Part shown: in pieces, positions 39,793-49,523 of the stretch
How the letters are laid out: each line of letters opens with the position of its first letter
Numbering within the stretch: the first letter of the stretch is position 1
Source: Dulcicalothrix desertica PCC 7102
Lineage (GTDB): Bacteria; Cyanobacteriota; Cyanobacteriia; Cyanobacteriales; Nostocaceae
Direction: 5' to 3'
Length of the DNA: 64,000 nucleotides
Assembly (NCBI RefSeq): GCF_003991905.1
Contig: NZ_RSCL01000005.1
Coordinates: 186,001 to 250,000, forward strand
Position numbers and translations under genes: made by a program
The notes under the pieces: generated by a model
Told to the model about the DNA's origin: nothing
Databases searched by the model: none
Seen by the model: the letters and a program-made list of their open reading frames with translations, nothing else

Positions 39793-42700
39793 ATGAGTAT
39801 CAAAATTGAGCTTTTAAACCGCTATCAATTACGTGTAAAGACGCAGGACTTACTCGTTTTACCTGTTATCGAAATCAAACCTGCTGACGGCGCCAATATT
39901 CCCTTTGTATCTCGAATTAATATCACAGTCGGCGGAGTTCCAGAAGATTTAGCTATTGCAATTCAATCGGCATATAAAAGTGTCGCTTTTAGCACCAATA
40001 AACTACTAAAACTATCTACTCCACAGCGATTAAAACAAGCTAATTGTCACTGGTATCAACCAATACAAGCTGGGGTAAATTGTACAATGCTTGTGACGGT
40101 TGAATATTTTGAATCTGATGCTGAAAATAATCCGATTTTGAATGTAATGAAAAAAACAACGGCAGAGTGTAATATTTGGACTTTTGCCGCTGAATCCTCA
40201 CGTTTTGTGCAAATGACTGCAAAATTAATTCCACCCGAACCAATGCCTATTAAGTCACATCTTACCTACCCTGGTTGGTTTGCAATTGACTTTGGTACTT
40301 CAAACTCAACTGTGACGCTATATGACCCTAAAGTTATTATCACTCCCGATACTTTACCTATTGAGCAAGAGACAAAACTGCGCGAACGTATTGCATCTTG
40401 GTTAAACAAGCGTCCTGTCGAAGAAGCTACTACCTCTAGTCGCGGCGCCTGGGATGTAGAATGGCAGAAGTTTCTTTCTGAATTAGGCAAAGATTATCCC
40501 TGTACTAATGCTGCAAATCGCTACAACTTTGGTGAGTTATTAATTCAAGGTGTAAATAGCATACAGTTACTAGAAGTAATTCGCCAAATCGAAATCTGTT
40601 TAGGTAAACGGATGGATTGGTTTCGTCGTGCAGCTAGTAAACATCTTAATTTGATATATCATGAGGTATTTCGAGTACCTGCGTTAGAGTGGCAAAGTTT
40701 AATACCAGTAGAACTCGATAAAAATCGCCGTTCTACAGAAATACCAAGCGAGTTAGAAGTTATTAGCTTGCATAAAATCGCGACATCAGAAAAAGATGCG
40801 GAAGTTAAAGTTATTTTAGGTGAACAAGCCAAACAGCATCGGTTAGATGCGATAAAAAGAGGTGAAGAAGATATTGAAGGAAGATTTTTACATTCACCTA
40901 AACGCTACTTCGGTCAAGATAGACCATGTAAAATTTCGCTCGATGGTGAAGTTGAAACAATACCTATCAATACTTTGTTGCAGTCAGCATATGCACACCT
41001 AATTGATTTAATTGAAAAATATCGCACCTCAAATGTAGGTAAATGTTCAGAGGGTAAATTTTACCGTGCAGTTGTAACGTATCCAACGATTGCATCACCA
41101 TTTGTAAGACGCGAAATTGAGAGTTTGGTACAAAAGCTTGATATTGCTGATGTCCAAATGGCTTATGATGAAGCAGTATCTGTCGCTATTTTCTTTTTAT
41201 GGAGAGAGTTTAGCGGTGATTTGAATGTAGGAATTGAATCATTTAAAAGTCGTTGTCGTTATGACAACGAGAAGTGGTGGCAAAATGTATTGGTGTTAGA
41301 TATTGGTGGGGGAACGACCGATTTAGCGCTAATTAGATTAACTTTGGAAGAAATAAACCCGTTTGAACCAGGAGAAGACAGAGGTGACGGAGGCCGATAT
41401 TATAAGTTGACACCAAAATTATTGGGGTCATCGGGACATTTACAGTTAGGTGGGGAATTAATAACACTACGATTATTTTTGCTGTTAAAAGCTGCGGTTG
41501 CGGATTGTTTATTAACTGCTGTCGCTGATGACCGTATGGGTAAAGATATTTTAAAGATACAACCAGAAGAGTTAAGCGATAGATTTTTAGAAAGCGGTAA
41601 ATTTCATCCGGGTTCACTGCTTGCGTGTGTAGATAAAGAAATTCGCGAAGACGAAGCTTACAAAGAAGCACTTAACGCTGCTGAGAGAGTTATTCCAACA
41701 AGGTGGAAAAATTCACCATCACGCGCTCAAAGCTTTTACAGTTTGTGGGAACATGCAGAAGATGCGAAATTAACGCTAGGGCAAAAGCGTCACAAAGATG
41801 CACCCGAACCAATGTACATTCTCGACGGACAGAAAATTGCTGAACTGCTCGCGCAAAATGATATTAAGCTACCAAGTGCGCTGATAGATAGTTTGAGTGT
41901 AACTCTTACAGTAGAACAATTTGAGAAAGCAACGGCGCCTGTAGTCAAGGAAGCTGTAGCTATTGCTCAGGGTTTGGTAGAAAATGCGCTCTCTCATAAA
42001 TCTGGAACATCGCATCAATACCACGAGAAACCAAATTACAATCACTACGATGAACAAGTCGATTGGTTAATTCTTTCTGGTAAAACATGCAATTTAGATT
42101 TAGTCACACGTGAACTATATAGAGTATTTAGCCAGTCTGACTATTTTATTTGGAACTCTGAACGAGTTACCTTTGAACCTGAGTATACTAAACTTGCCAC
42201 ATCCGCAGGCGCCTGTTTTGCCGAAAAGCTCCGTCAACTTGGGTTTGCACCGAAAGAATCTAAAGAACTATTGCGAAAAGGCGCCAATCAGTTATATATA
42301 GATGTTAAAAATCTATTTTACTTTTTACCTTGTTCGTTTACACGCGAAGTAATAGGCGCCAGTCCAGAACCAATATTTAACGCAGGACAGGAACTCTACC
42401 AACTTCAACCCAAAGAAGGTATAGCTAAATTCCGTAGTGGTTGGCAGGGAATGCAGTTAACGAATAATATTATTCGTCAAGACTTTGAAAATATCAAACC
42501 CCAGCTTTGGGGTAGTTATAACGGTGATGCACTGCGTAGACAGCTTGATATTAGTGAAGATGATTTTAAAAATCACATCAAAATCCAGTTTGAAATTAAT
42601 CAGAAACTAGAAATTGATTTATTACTATGTCGTGGTTTACCACATTACTTTATCTCAAGCAACATCCCATATATAGACGCAGCTAAAGCCATTAATATTC

Positions 42701-43191
42701 CAATCATGGTGACAGATGATGGTAAAGTCGCGGGTGATATAGCGGTAAACATCATCGAATCAGCAAATGCCTTAAAAACCGACGCTCACACATTATTATT
42801 CTCAGGAGAAAAAGATTACAGTAACCTAATTGAAATTTTCCGCGATGAAGAAAACACAACATCAGAATTTACTGGACTAATAGCAGAACTACCACCCTTC
42901 CCAATTAGCGGTAAACACACATTTTACTTTCAATACCACAATCCAAAATCAAAACAATGGGAATTAATTGGTGAACTACCCCAACCGCAAGTCAGTAGCG
43001 AATTCCCGTGCAGGTATTATGTATCACTAACATCCAAAGGAATACTAAGAGTTCACGCCTTTGAAATCCCTTACTGGACATCAAATAGCTCTGAATGTCT
43101 ACTCCAAGAAGGATGTGTATTTCGCGACGCACTCCAACCTCAACCCAACGACATAGAAGCAAAACGCGACCCCTTCTCAGGAGAACATTAA
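39793..43191 (+). CDS. Large Hsp70/actin-fold ATPase, partner of the dynamin-like GTPase
   Basis: An 1132-residue protein. About 160 residues of N-terminal domain precede the ATPase. Phosphate-1 loop FAIDFGTSNSTV lies at 163-174, phosphate-2 LDIGGGTTDLAL near 500-512 and an adenosine-type motif WLILSGKTCNLDLV near 755-770. The ATPase thus spans about 600 residues, with large insertions, followed by a 330-residue C-terminal region that is beta-rich. It resembles SrfB-like or large DnaK-like proteins more than chaperone Hsp70, which it exceeds twofold in length. The three-base gap to the GTPase gene implies a stoichiometric complex. Confidence 0.8.
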   Translation: MSIKIELLNRYQLRVKTQDLLVLPVIEIKPADGANIPFVSRINITVGGVPEDLAIAIQSAYKSVAFSTNKLLKLSTPQRLKQANCHWYQPIQAGVNCTMLVTVEYFESDAENNPILNVMKKTTAECNIWTFAAESSRFVQMTAKLIPPEPMPIKSHLTYPGWFAIDFGTSNSTVTLYDPKVIITPDTLPIEQETKLRERIASWLNKRPVEEATTSSRGAWDVEWQKFLSELGKDYPCTNAANRYNFGELLIQGVNSIQLLEVIRQIEICLGKRMDWFRRAASKHLNLIYHEVFRVPALEWQSLIPVELDKNRRSTEIPSELEVISLHKIATSEKDAEVKVILGEQAKQHRLDAIKRGEEDIEGRFLHSPKRYFGQDRPCKISLDGEVETIPINTLLQSAYAHLIDLIEKYRTSNVGKCSEGKFYRAVVTYPTIASPFVRREIESLVQKLDIADVQMAYDEAVSVAIFFLWREFSGDLNVGIESFKSRCRYDNEKWWQNVLVLDIGGGTTDLALIRLTLEEINPFEPGEDRGDGGRYYKLTPKLLGSSGHLQLGGELITLRLFLLLKAAVADCLLTAVADDRMGKDILKIQPEELSDRFLESGKFHPGSLLACVDKEIREDEAYKEALNAAERVIPTRWKNSPSRAQSFYSLWEHAEDAKLTLGQKRHKDAPEPMYILDGQKIAELLAQNDIKLPSALIDSLSVTLTVEQFEKATAPVVKEAVAIAQGLVENALSHKSGTSHQYHEKPNYNHYDEQVDWLILSGKTCNLDLVTRELYRVFSQSDYFIWNSERVTFEPEYTKLATSAGACFAEKLRQLGFAPKESKELLRKGANQLYIDVKNLFYFLPCSFTREVIGASPEPIFNAGQELYQLQPKEGIAKFRSGWQGMQLTNNIIRQDFENIKPQLWGSYNGDALRRQLDISEDDFKNHIKIQFEINQKLEIDLLLCRGLPHYFISSNIPYIDAAKAINIPIMVTDDGKVAGDIAVNIIESANALKTDAHTLLFSGEKDYSNLIEIFRDEENTTSEFTGLIAELPPFPISGKHTFYFQYHNPKSKQWELIGELPQPQVSSEFPCRYYVSLTSKGILRVHAFEIPYWTSNSSECLLQEGCVFRDALQPQPNDIEAKRDPFSGEH

Positions 43192-43258
43192 GAAACCGGG
43201 TTTCTTTTCCACTAAGTACGACAATCTTCGATACTCAACGAAAGAAACCCGGTTTCTT
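43190..43258. repeat. Twin AAGAAACCGGGTTTCTT hairpins
   Basis: AAGAAACCGGGTTTCTT at 43190-43206 and AAGAAACCCGGTTTCTT at 43242-43258 are each near-palindromic and also pair with each other. They directly follow the Hsp70-like stop and can terminate it and the convergent methyltransferase. A related hairpin lies at 49838-49870. Confidence 0.75.
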
Positions 43259-43312
43259 GGCTGAAACGAGAAACTCAAAAAGCTCTTTCTTAGATGTACG
43301 TTTACGAATTAT

Positions 43313-44489
43313 TTAAACACTAATATTAATAAACCCCACATCTTGAAATATGCTGGCAAAAATAGATTCAACAGGAAGCATTACATCATAAAACTTTGAA
43401 TTGCCCACAATATAATGAATAAAACCTCCATGCTTAACTACCTTATAAAGCTCTTGACTATGAAGGACAATATCAGAAAAATACTTATGAACATAGCGCG
43501 CGAGCAAATCACTTGTTTGAGCAATTTGATCTATGATTGTGTAAAAATCCTTATAGGGAATTTTCAAATCAGATTCCGGCGCCCCTGAACCCAACATTAC
43601 TAGTAGCACAACCCCAAGTTCCACCAATTGCTTGCCAATCGAGTTCACCCGCTTCTCGACCGCTTTGCAAATAACCCAACCAATACATATAAGGACGCAA
43701 TTCACGTATATAACTCATACGATTAGGATAAGGAGGGGAAGTAATGACACATGTGTAGCGATTTGGCTCTAATTTCAGGCTTAAATTGCGAGCATCACAA
43801 AGAAAAACGCGCGGTTGACTAATAATTTTAGAGGATGCTGATTGTTTAATTGTATGAACTATTTCTTTCCATTGAAGTATAATTGGATTCTCAAGCATTT
43901 CCAACAATGGATATTTTGGAGGAATATTTTTTTGAAAAGACATAGACTGATGCCCAAAACTCACATTAGCACGTTCAATCATCAAACGACAAAATGCTAG
44001 TTTAAGTAAGCCACTTGTGTGAAAAGATATTGAATTTTCAATTAAATTAATATTTTCTATAATACTGCTCAGTGCGAAGAGTGTTTTTTCATCCCACCAC
44101 TTTTCTATTTGATGTAAAGGAGGAACCCATGAAGTTTCTATTTGAGAGATTGATATTTTTTCAACAATCAGGTCAGAAGATTTTTCAAAATTTTTAATAT
44201 CTTCTGTCGAATATGAGTTGACTTTAGCATATGCTAACCATCTTAGAAATGGGTTAATATCAGTTGTATCACTTTCTATTCCTTGTTCTGCACAAACCAG
44301 TGCTGTCGTACCAGTGCCGCAAAAAGGGTCAAGAACAACTAGATTTTTATCTTTGTAGTTCTTTAAGATATCTGAAACAAGATGGACAGAATATGCAGGT
44401 GTTAGTCTCAACCATCCATAGCGAGTTTGCTTGAGATTACCCTTATAAGTAAGATGTTCGCTTAAACCAATATTTTTGGAGGTTTTCAT
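43313..44489 (-). pseudogene. DNA methyltransferase with a C-terminal frameshift
   Basis: The first frame (44489 to 43569) carries methyltransferase motif I (VLDPFCGTGTTALV) and catalytic motif IV (TSPPYPNRMSYIRELRPY), typical of N4-cytosine or N6-adenine amino-methylases. After GGTWGCATSNVG it runs out. The remaining C-terminus, IPYKDFYTIIDQIAQTSDLL through VKHGGFIHYIVGNSKFYDVMLP to FINISV, lies in an overlapping frame (43705 to 43313). One base change near 43590 would restore a protein of about 390 residues. No restriction enzyme is adjacent. The gene is inserted between the Hsp70-like gene and the 44937 gene on the opposite strand. Confidence 0.75.
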
Positions 44490-44792
44490 ATCATTATGCA
44501 GTAAGTAAGCGCACTTAAAATAGTTTCTATCTCTTGTTTGATGCGTACAGAGTTTCTTTGGAAAAATGACCCAATGTCAAACCCAACAGTAATTATATTT
44601 TCAATTTACAAGTAGTTTTTATTTACTATATCTAGAAAACTTTAAAATATTAAATTCATATAAATAATCATTTTTTTCAATAATCTTATACTCAAAACTG
44701 GTTAGAGGTTTACTTTTAAACAAGTGTCAAAATTTTTAAGATGCTACCCTACCCTTCGGGATATCCTCCGGATAACGGGAAAACTTCGTTAA

Positions 44793-44868
44793 CGTTCCTC
44801 AGCATGACAGATGCTTCGTTCCTCACTATGACAGATGCTTCGTTCCTCAGCATGACAGAAGTTCACAT
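44793..44868. repeat. Three tandem 24-base repeats
   Basis: GTTCCTCAGCATGACAGATGCTTC and close variants occur three times in direct order; the block is related to the TGTCAT/CTGAACG element family. The rest of the 44490-44936 spacer is AT-rich without structure. Confidence 0.75.
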
Positions 44869-44936
44869 TTTACCGTTTGCATTATAACTATAATTTTGAA
44901 CTCAACTTACTTTTTAGGCGCCGGAGAGGGTTTATT

Positions 44937-46052
44937 ATGGAAAATCTTAGTAAATTATTGACACTTGAAGAATCACAGCTTGCTTGGGTACTGCGTTTGG
45001 GACTACATGGTTTGCGAAGTCAGTTGCAGCAAGCACTTGAATCTGTGGATTCTGATTTGGGTAGTAATGCTTGTCAAGCACTTGTTGAAGAACTTGATGT
45101 GCTTTTAGAAACTTCAAAATCAGGAGACGTGATGTATCACGTCTCTACAGAAGATGTGTTTGAGCAAAACGTAAATGAACTGAAGTTACAGCATATAGCT
45201 GATAAATTACTAGCTGACCGAGAGTTATCGCTGTATATCGGTGATTATGAGTTTTGTAGTACTTCGGATGCTGATTTGTGGAATGAAATTCAAAGGTTGT
45301 TATTGCGAGTTCCTGAAAAGCTTGCGGATAGTTGGCGCCAGCTTTCGTTTACGCTTGCAGAAGAAGTTGGCGCCGTCTTAGACCATCGTGTGTATAAACA
45401 GCTACCATTTAATCGCTGTGAAATTATGTTTCCAGGTTTGACGGGAAGTATTAAATCAACGGGTTTATGCTTGTCTGACCGGGCGCCGATATCACAGCAA
45501 CTAGTCAAAGAAAATACAAGTGAGGAGTTAGTATTTCTGGCTGGAGTTGTTTCGACTTGTATAAAGTTTATTAATATTGATGCGTCACTGCATCATGCGC
45601 TTAAAAGTGTAGACCGCTTTGGAGTCAGGTCATTAAGCAGCGAAGACGAACGTTCTAAATATGTGACTGTTTTGATTGAAAGGTTTCGTCGCGTTCAAAG
45701 TACTATTGATAATTCTGACCCTATTGTTGTATTACGCGCACGACTAGATTTAGATGAAGCTATTCACTCATTAGTATATTTACCACCATGTGACCGTTAC
45801 TCATGGTGGGGCAAATTGCAACAAGAAACACGTCGTACTCTTGATACTGTTGTTGAACGCGCGCGCAACGCTGGTTATCAAGTACTACTTCGTCCACTAT
45901 GGGGTACTTATGCCGATGTATACACGTGGTCTAAAGACGACTTGCAACTTGATATTGGTGGAGTACCAGGAGAAGTTTCGGCGTGCTTGCGTGTTTATGC
46001 CAAAATTAACGACGAAGTGTTACCGGGACGAGTATTGTTTCGTTCATCTTAA
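44937..46052 (+). CDS. Unrecognised 371-residue protein downstream of the dynamin-Hsp70 pair
   Basis: A soluble protein with helical N-terminal half and mixed C-terminal half (YQVLLRPLWGTYADVYTW then DDLQLDIGGVPGEVSAC). No domain recognised. The start ATG at 44937 follows GGAGAGGG; an upstream in-frame ATG is rejected. Residues 63-71 (GDVMYHVST) are encoded by a GTAGAGACG-type palindrome (45123-45148) inserted in frame. It may be a third component with the dynamin-like and Hsp70-like proteins, but the methyltransferase gene lies between and the link is only positional. Confidence 0.65.
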   Translation: MENLSKLLTLEESQLAWVLRLGLHGLRSQLQQALESVDSDLGSNACQALVEELDVLLETSKSGDVMYHVSTEDVFEQNVNELKLQHIADKLLADRELSLYIGDYEFCSTSDADLWNEIQRLLLRVPEKLADSWRQLSFTLAEEVGAVLDHRVYKQLPFNRCEIMFPGLTGSIKSTGLCLSDRAPISQQLVKENTSEELVFLAGVVSTCIKFINIDASLHHALKSVDRFGVRSLSSEDERSKYVTVLIERFRRVQSTIDNSDPIVVLRARLDLDEAIHSLVYLPPCDRYSWWGKLQQETRRTLDTVVERARNAGYQVLLRPLWGTYADVYTWSKDDLQLDIGGVPGEVSACLRVYAKINDEVLPGRVLFRSS

Positions 46053-46073
46053 AAAGTTTTTGGGTAAAGGTTT

Positions 46074-46703
46074 TTAGACTTTGTTTCGCTGAATATCTCC
46101 TTTAATTTCTTCTAAATCGGTGTAGCAATCAGCGACATTGATTAAGCTATCGCTGGTCATTGATGCCAAGCTAACTACTTCGACTTGCACACCTTTGTAA
46201 GCAATCGAATTTACTGCATAGGCAAGGTCGCCATCACCACTAAGAAGTACAATAGTATCACAGTGTTTTGATAAGGTAATCATATCAACAGCTATTTCAA
46301 CGTCAAGATTGGCTTTTTTAGAACCATCGGGAAATTGAATTAACTCTTTTGTAACTACACGATAACCATTACGACTCATCCACAGTAAGAAACCTTGCTG
46401 TTTATCGTTGGTGCTATCGCAAGCAGTATAAAAATAAGCTCGAACTAATTGACGTTCTTTAGCTAGGCAACGCAACAATTTGGCGTAATCAATTTCGAGG
46501 TTGAGTTGCATTGCTGCATAAAATAAATTTGCACCATCGATAAAAATAGCAACGCGCCCTGCTTCAAGCTGAAAACGTTCTCGCCTATCACGATGTGGCT
46601 GCGATGGTTTCACAACCTCAAGATTTGGTGCTTCATTTGACTGCTCAGATTCTAGTTTTAATCGCAATCGATTATTCATCTGAGGTCGTGGAAGTAGCTG
46701 CAT
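46074..46703 (-). CDS. NYN-domain protein (LabA/DUF88-like)
   Basis: A 209-residue protein. After a 45-residue charged N-terminus, the NYN nuclease-like fold starts at VAIFIDGANLFYAA, with the following acidic residues in KANLDVEIAVDMI and LLSGDGDLAYAVNSI. These are the conserved aspartates of PIN-like RNases. LabA, a relative, affects circadian output in Synechococcus. The gene is convergent with the 44937 gene, leaving 21 bases between. Possible second start at residue 9. Confidence 0.85.
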   Translation of the reverse strand: MQLLPRPQMNNRLRLKLESEQSNEAPNLEVVKPSQPHRDRRERFQLEAGRVAIFIDGANLFYAAMQLNLEIDYAKLLRCLAKERQLVRAYFYTACDSTNDKQQGFLLWMSRNGYRVVTKELIQFPDGSKKANLDVEIAVDMITLSKHCDTIVLLSGDGDLAYAVNSIAYKGVQVEVVSLASMTSDSLINVADCYTDLEEIKGDIQRNKV

Positions 46704-47438
46704 TCGGATACGGCTCCTCAGTACGTGAGAAATATTAAAATGAACTGTGGTAAGTAGATGGGTATCAATAAACGCTCATTTTGCAGTCAGTGGTTCACAC
46801 TTTGAAGCAAGAAGCACTAACATACAAACTTATAGAATTTTTGATATTTAAGAAAGCCCACGTACTTAAAAATGATTCGTGATTATTAAGGAACTATTGC
46901 TCATATATTGGCTAAATCAAATGGTAGATGAATAAAAGTAAAAATCCTGCTTTTAAAGAAAAATCAGTCAAGGGATGAAAATACCTTTAAAAACAGCTTT
47001 CATCAGGCTTCTGCTAGTTTTCCCAATTGGGACTAGGGCGCGAGTACCTATCTTACGTTAACATTCAAGTTCAATTACAACTACATCTAACAAATATGTC
47101 AGAATCAGCAGAATTCTGCTATGAATTGAGCTTTAGAAACCAAAAAGTAGATATACACGTATGCCTGTAGAGGCTCGATTTTATATTTTCTTTATTTTTT
47201 ACAGTTTTTCAACTCAGAAAACCAGATTTTTTAAAAAAGTTTACAATAAGTTATATTTCTTAATATTTTGTGGTTTTAATTATTTAAATTGAGAACCGAC
47301 ATATACGCTATCTCGTTATCCTGCCTCAAAAAAGATATTTAATATTTTTTTAAGATTTTGATTTTGTCATTGTGGAATGGGCATCCTTGCCCGTTCCTAC
47401 AGTAAGGCGGGCAAGGATGCCCGCTCCACAAGAGAAGA
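46704..47438. other. Long intergenic spacer
   Basis: About 735 bases between the NYN gene and cysK, both minus strand. AT-rich; no gene seen. The only structure is the inverted repeat at 47371-47430 next to the cysK stop. It must include the NYN promoter. Confidence 0.5.
47371..47430. repeat. Inverted repeat TGTGGA / GGGCATCCTTGCCCG
   Basis: TGTGGA-AT-GGGCATCCTTGCCCG pairs with CGGGCAAGGATGCCC-GC-TCCACA. The loop is about ten bases. It lies just downstream of cysK (minus) and can terminate it. A part of the same element appears at about 9915-9940. Confidence 0.8.
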
Positions 47439-48398
47439 TTAGCTGACTGCGGCAGGTTCCAATGCTAAATCTTGGAACATAGGGGTGCTAAGGTAACGCT
47501 CACCAAAGGAAGGTTGAATTACCACAATTAGTTTTCCAGCATTTTCGGGACGTTTGGCAATCTGTATTGCTGCACACAAGTTTGCTCCAGAAGAGACCCC
47601 TGATAGTAACCCTTCTTCACGTGCTAGTCTTCGACCGTAAGTCATTGAGTCTTCATCACTAACACGAATTACTTCGTCAATTATGTCTGTACGAAGAACA
47701 TCGGGTACAAAACCGGCGCCTATACCTTGAATTTTGTGTGGTCCTGCATTTCCACCCGAAAGCACAGGACTATTGGCTGGTTCAACTGCAATGGCACGAA
47801 AACTTGGTTTGCGTTGTTTGATTACTTCTGCCACACCAGTTATTGTGCCACCAGTTCCAACACCTGCCACTATAAAATCAGCTTTTCCTTCGGTGTCGTG
47901 CCAAATTTCTTCTGCGGTGGTTTTACGATGTACTTCGGGGTTTGCGGGGTTACGAAATTGTTGCAACATATACGCATCGGGAGTTTTTGTGACTATTTCT
48001 TCTGCGCGCGCTATTGCTCCTCGCATTCCTTCGCTGCCCGGTGTTAACTCTAATGAGGCGCCATATGCACGCAGCATTGAACGACGCTCTAAGCTCATTG
48101 TTTCGGGCATCGTCAAAATTAATTTGTAGCCGCGCGCTGCTGCCACCATTGCTAGAGCAATTCCTGTATTCCCAGATGTTGGTTCTACCAAGATAGTTTT
48201 GCCTGGTTGAATAAACCCCTGTTCTTCAGCAGCTTTTATCATACTGGCGCCAATACGGTCTTTGACGGAAGCTGCGGGGTTCATTCCTTCGAGTTTGAGG
48301 ACTATTGTGGCAACACATCCTTCGGAATAGGGAATTTTGTTGAGTTGAACTAGGGGAGTGCGTCCAATTAATTCTGTTACGTCACGAGCAATCCGCAT
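47439..48398 (-). CDS. cysK: Cysteine synthase A
   Basis: O-acetylserine sulfhydrylase of 319 residues. The PLP lysine is K46 in [11 protein letters not shown], and the substrate loop [12 protein letters not shown] and PLP-phosphate loop [10 protein letters not shown] are intact, as is the C-terminal GERYLSTP. It makes cysteine from O-acetylserine and sulfide in the cytoplasm. A strong TTAGGAG ribosome site precedes the ATG. Monocistronic with a hairpin terminator. Other copies are common in cyanobacteria. Confidence 0.95.
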   Translation of the reverse strand: MRIARDVTELIGRTPLVQLNKIPYSEGCVATIVLKLEGMNPAASVKDRIGASMIKAAEEQGFIQPGKTILVEPTSGNTGIALAMVAAARGYKLILTMPETMSLERRSMLRAYGASLELTPGSEGMRGAIARAEEIVTKTPDAYMLQQFRNPANPEVHRKTTAEEIWHDTEGKADFIVAGVGTGGTITGVAEVIKQRKPSFRAIAVEPANSPVLSGGNAGPHKIQGIGAGFVPDVLRTDIIDEVIRVSDEDSMTYGRRLAREEGLLSGVSSGANLCAAIQIAKRPENAGKLIVVIQPSFGERYLSTPMFQDLALEPAAVS

Positions 48399-48836
48399 TT
48401 ATATAACTCCTAAAATAATGAATTTACTACAACAGGTACTTAAATCTTCTTTCTTATATTTTTATCAAAATTTGAACAATTGTTCTGTTTATTTTAAGCA
48501 TGACTTGCTTGGCGCCACACTTTGTATATCTTAGGTCTGAATTAACAAGCCAAATCTAATGGGTGAGTACAGAAGAATGCTAGTACCCTAGGTCGCAAAG
48601 TCTAGTCCCTTGTCCCGTAAATACTAGAACCCCCACCCTTATAAATTATTATATTGCCTATTGTATATGGATTTGCACCCTGTCGGCGCCTGCGTAATAA
48701 ATCTAATAAACTCAATCGGACTCGGTTTTTGAGTGGTGTTTTAGGGCAACTGATATAAACAGTATAGGATTTACGCAGAGATTCCCCTCTACCCCCCCAA
48801 GCAATTGGGGGGGACTTCTTATCTAAATAAATTCAA
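48399..48836. other. Intergenic region upstream of cysK
   Basis: About 440 bases between divergent genes (cysK minus and the 48837 gene plus). Holds a G/C-rich hairpin at 48792-48813 and one GGCGCC. No reading frame of interest was seen. Confidence 0.5.
48792..48813 (+). terminator. G/C hairpin close before the 48837 gene
   Basis: CCCCCCCAA and TTGGGGGGG form a nine-base-pair stem with a GCAA tetraloop. It lies 23 bases before the 48837 start codon, so it could hide or stabilise the leader rather than end transcription. A similar G/C hairpin is at 35228-35246. Confidence 0.5.
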
Positions 48837-49232
48837 ATGAAAATGAAAGCCAAATTACTAAATGCTTTTACAGTTTGTTTGGTGACTTTAGCAATACTTT
48901 CTCCTGAGATAGCTGTACTTGGCATTGTTTGGCACCAGCATTTACACTTAGAAAAAACTAATTTATTTGTTAATAATACTAATTTTCATATCAAAGATGT
49001 TCAGATACTAGAAAAAAACTCTTTTTTAAAACCAAAGCAACAAAATGAATTTTTGTTTATATTTAACAAATATAAAATAATTTTTATCCTAGAATCGTTA
49101 TTAATATGTATTCCTGTGAGTATCGGCGTAAGCATTTTTGCTTATGAGAAATATCTTATCTACCGTGCTGAAGTTTACAGGAAACAGGTGGAAATATTAG
49201 AAAAAATGTGGCAAAAAAGTAACTACTGGTAA
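48837..49232 (+). CDS. Hypothetical membrane protein
   Basis: A 131-residue protein with two membrane helices, about 10-32 and 82-102, and a hydrophilic loop between them that would face the periplasm. The C-terminus (YRAEVYRKQVEILEKMWQK) is an amphipathic helix in the cytoplasm. Family not recognised. Followed after four bases by the next gene, so co-transcribed with 49237 and 49524. Confidence 0.55.
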   Translation: MKMKAKLLNAFTVCLVTLAILSPEIAVLGIVWHQHLHLEKTNLFVNNTNFHIKDVQILEKNSFLKPKQQNEFLFIFNKYKIIFILESLLICIPVSIGVSIFAYEKYLIYRAEVYRKQVEILEKMWQKSNYW

Positions 49233-49236
49233 ATTT

Positions 49237-49521
49237 ATGAACCCAACTCCACAACAAGAACAAGAGCAAGAGTCACCAGAAGAGGTAAATAAGTACTTTG
49301 AGTTAATCGATAAGTTACTTAATTGCCCAAACGGTCAAGAGCCAGAAGTATTAGAAGATAACTTAGAGCTACTTGACGCAGGATTGATAAAAACTATGTT
49401 AAAGGTTGCGGCAATTTTTGTTCACGAAGATAATTCTGAAGGCGCCGAATTTTTAGTTCATATTGCCCGTGAGTTATCAAAGCAACTAGGTTTATACCCA
49501 GAAATTCCAGCAAAGGAGTAA
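49237..49521 (+). CDS. Stand-alone helical domain also seen in CHAT/TPR proteins
   Basis: Ninety-four acidic residues. The segment IDKLLNCPNGQEPEVLEDN then LELLDAGLIKTMLKVAA and AEFLVHIARELSKQLG is close to a helical domain that in cyanobacteria often precedes TPR or CHAT-protease domains. Here it stands alone. Such a free adaptor domain might associate with full-length CHAT proteins elsewhere in the genome (inference). Confidence 0.55.
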   Translation: MNPTPQQEQEQESPEEVNKYFELIDKLLNCPNGQEPEVLEDNLELLDAGLIKTMLKVAAIFVHEDNSEGAEFLVHIARELSKQLGLYPEIPAKE

Positions 49522-49523
49522 TA

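Noticed and set aside
44793-44868. Tandem 24-base repeats considered as a CRISPR array
   Set aside because: There are no spacers; the copies are directly adjacent and belong to a known kind of dispersed repeat.
46980-47066. 28-codon frame MKIPLKTAF... in the NYN-cysK spacer
   Set aside because: Too short, no ribosome site, no homology recalled.
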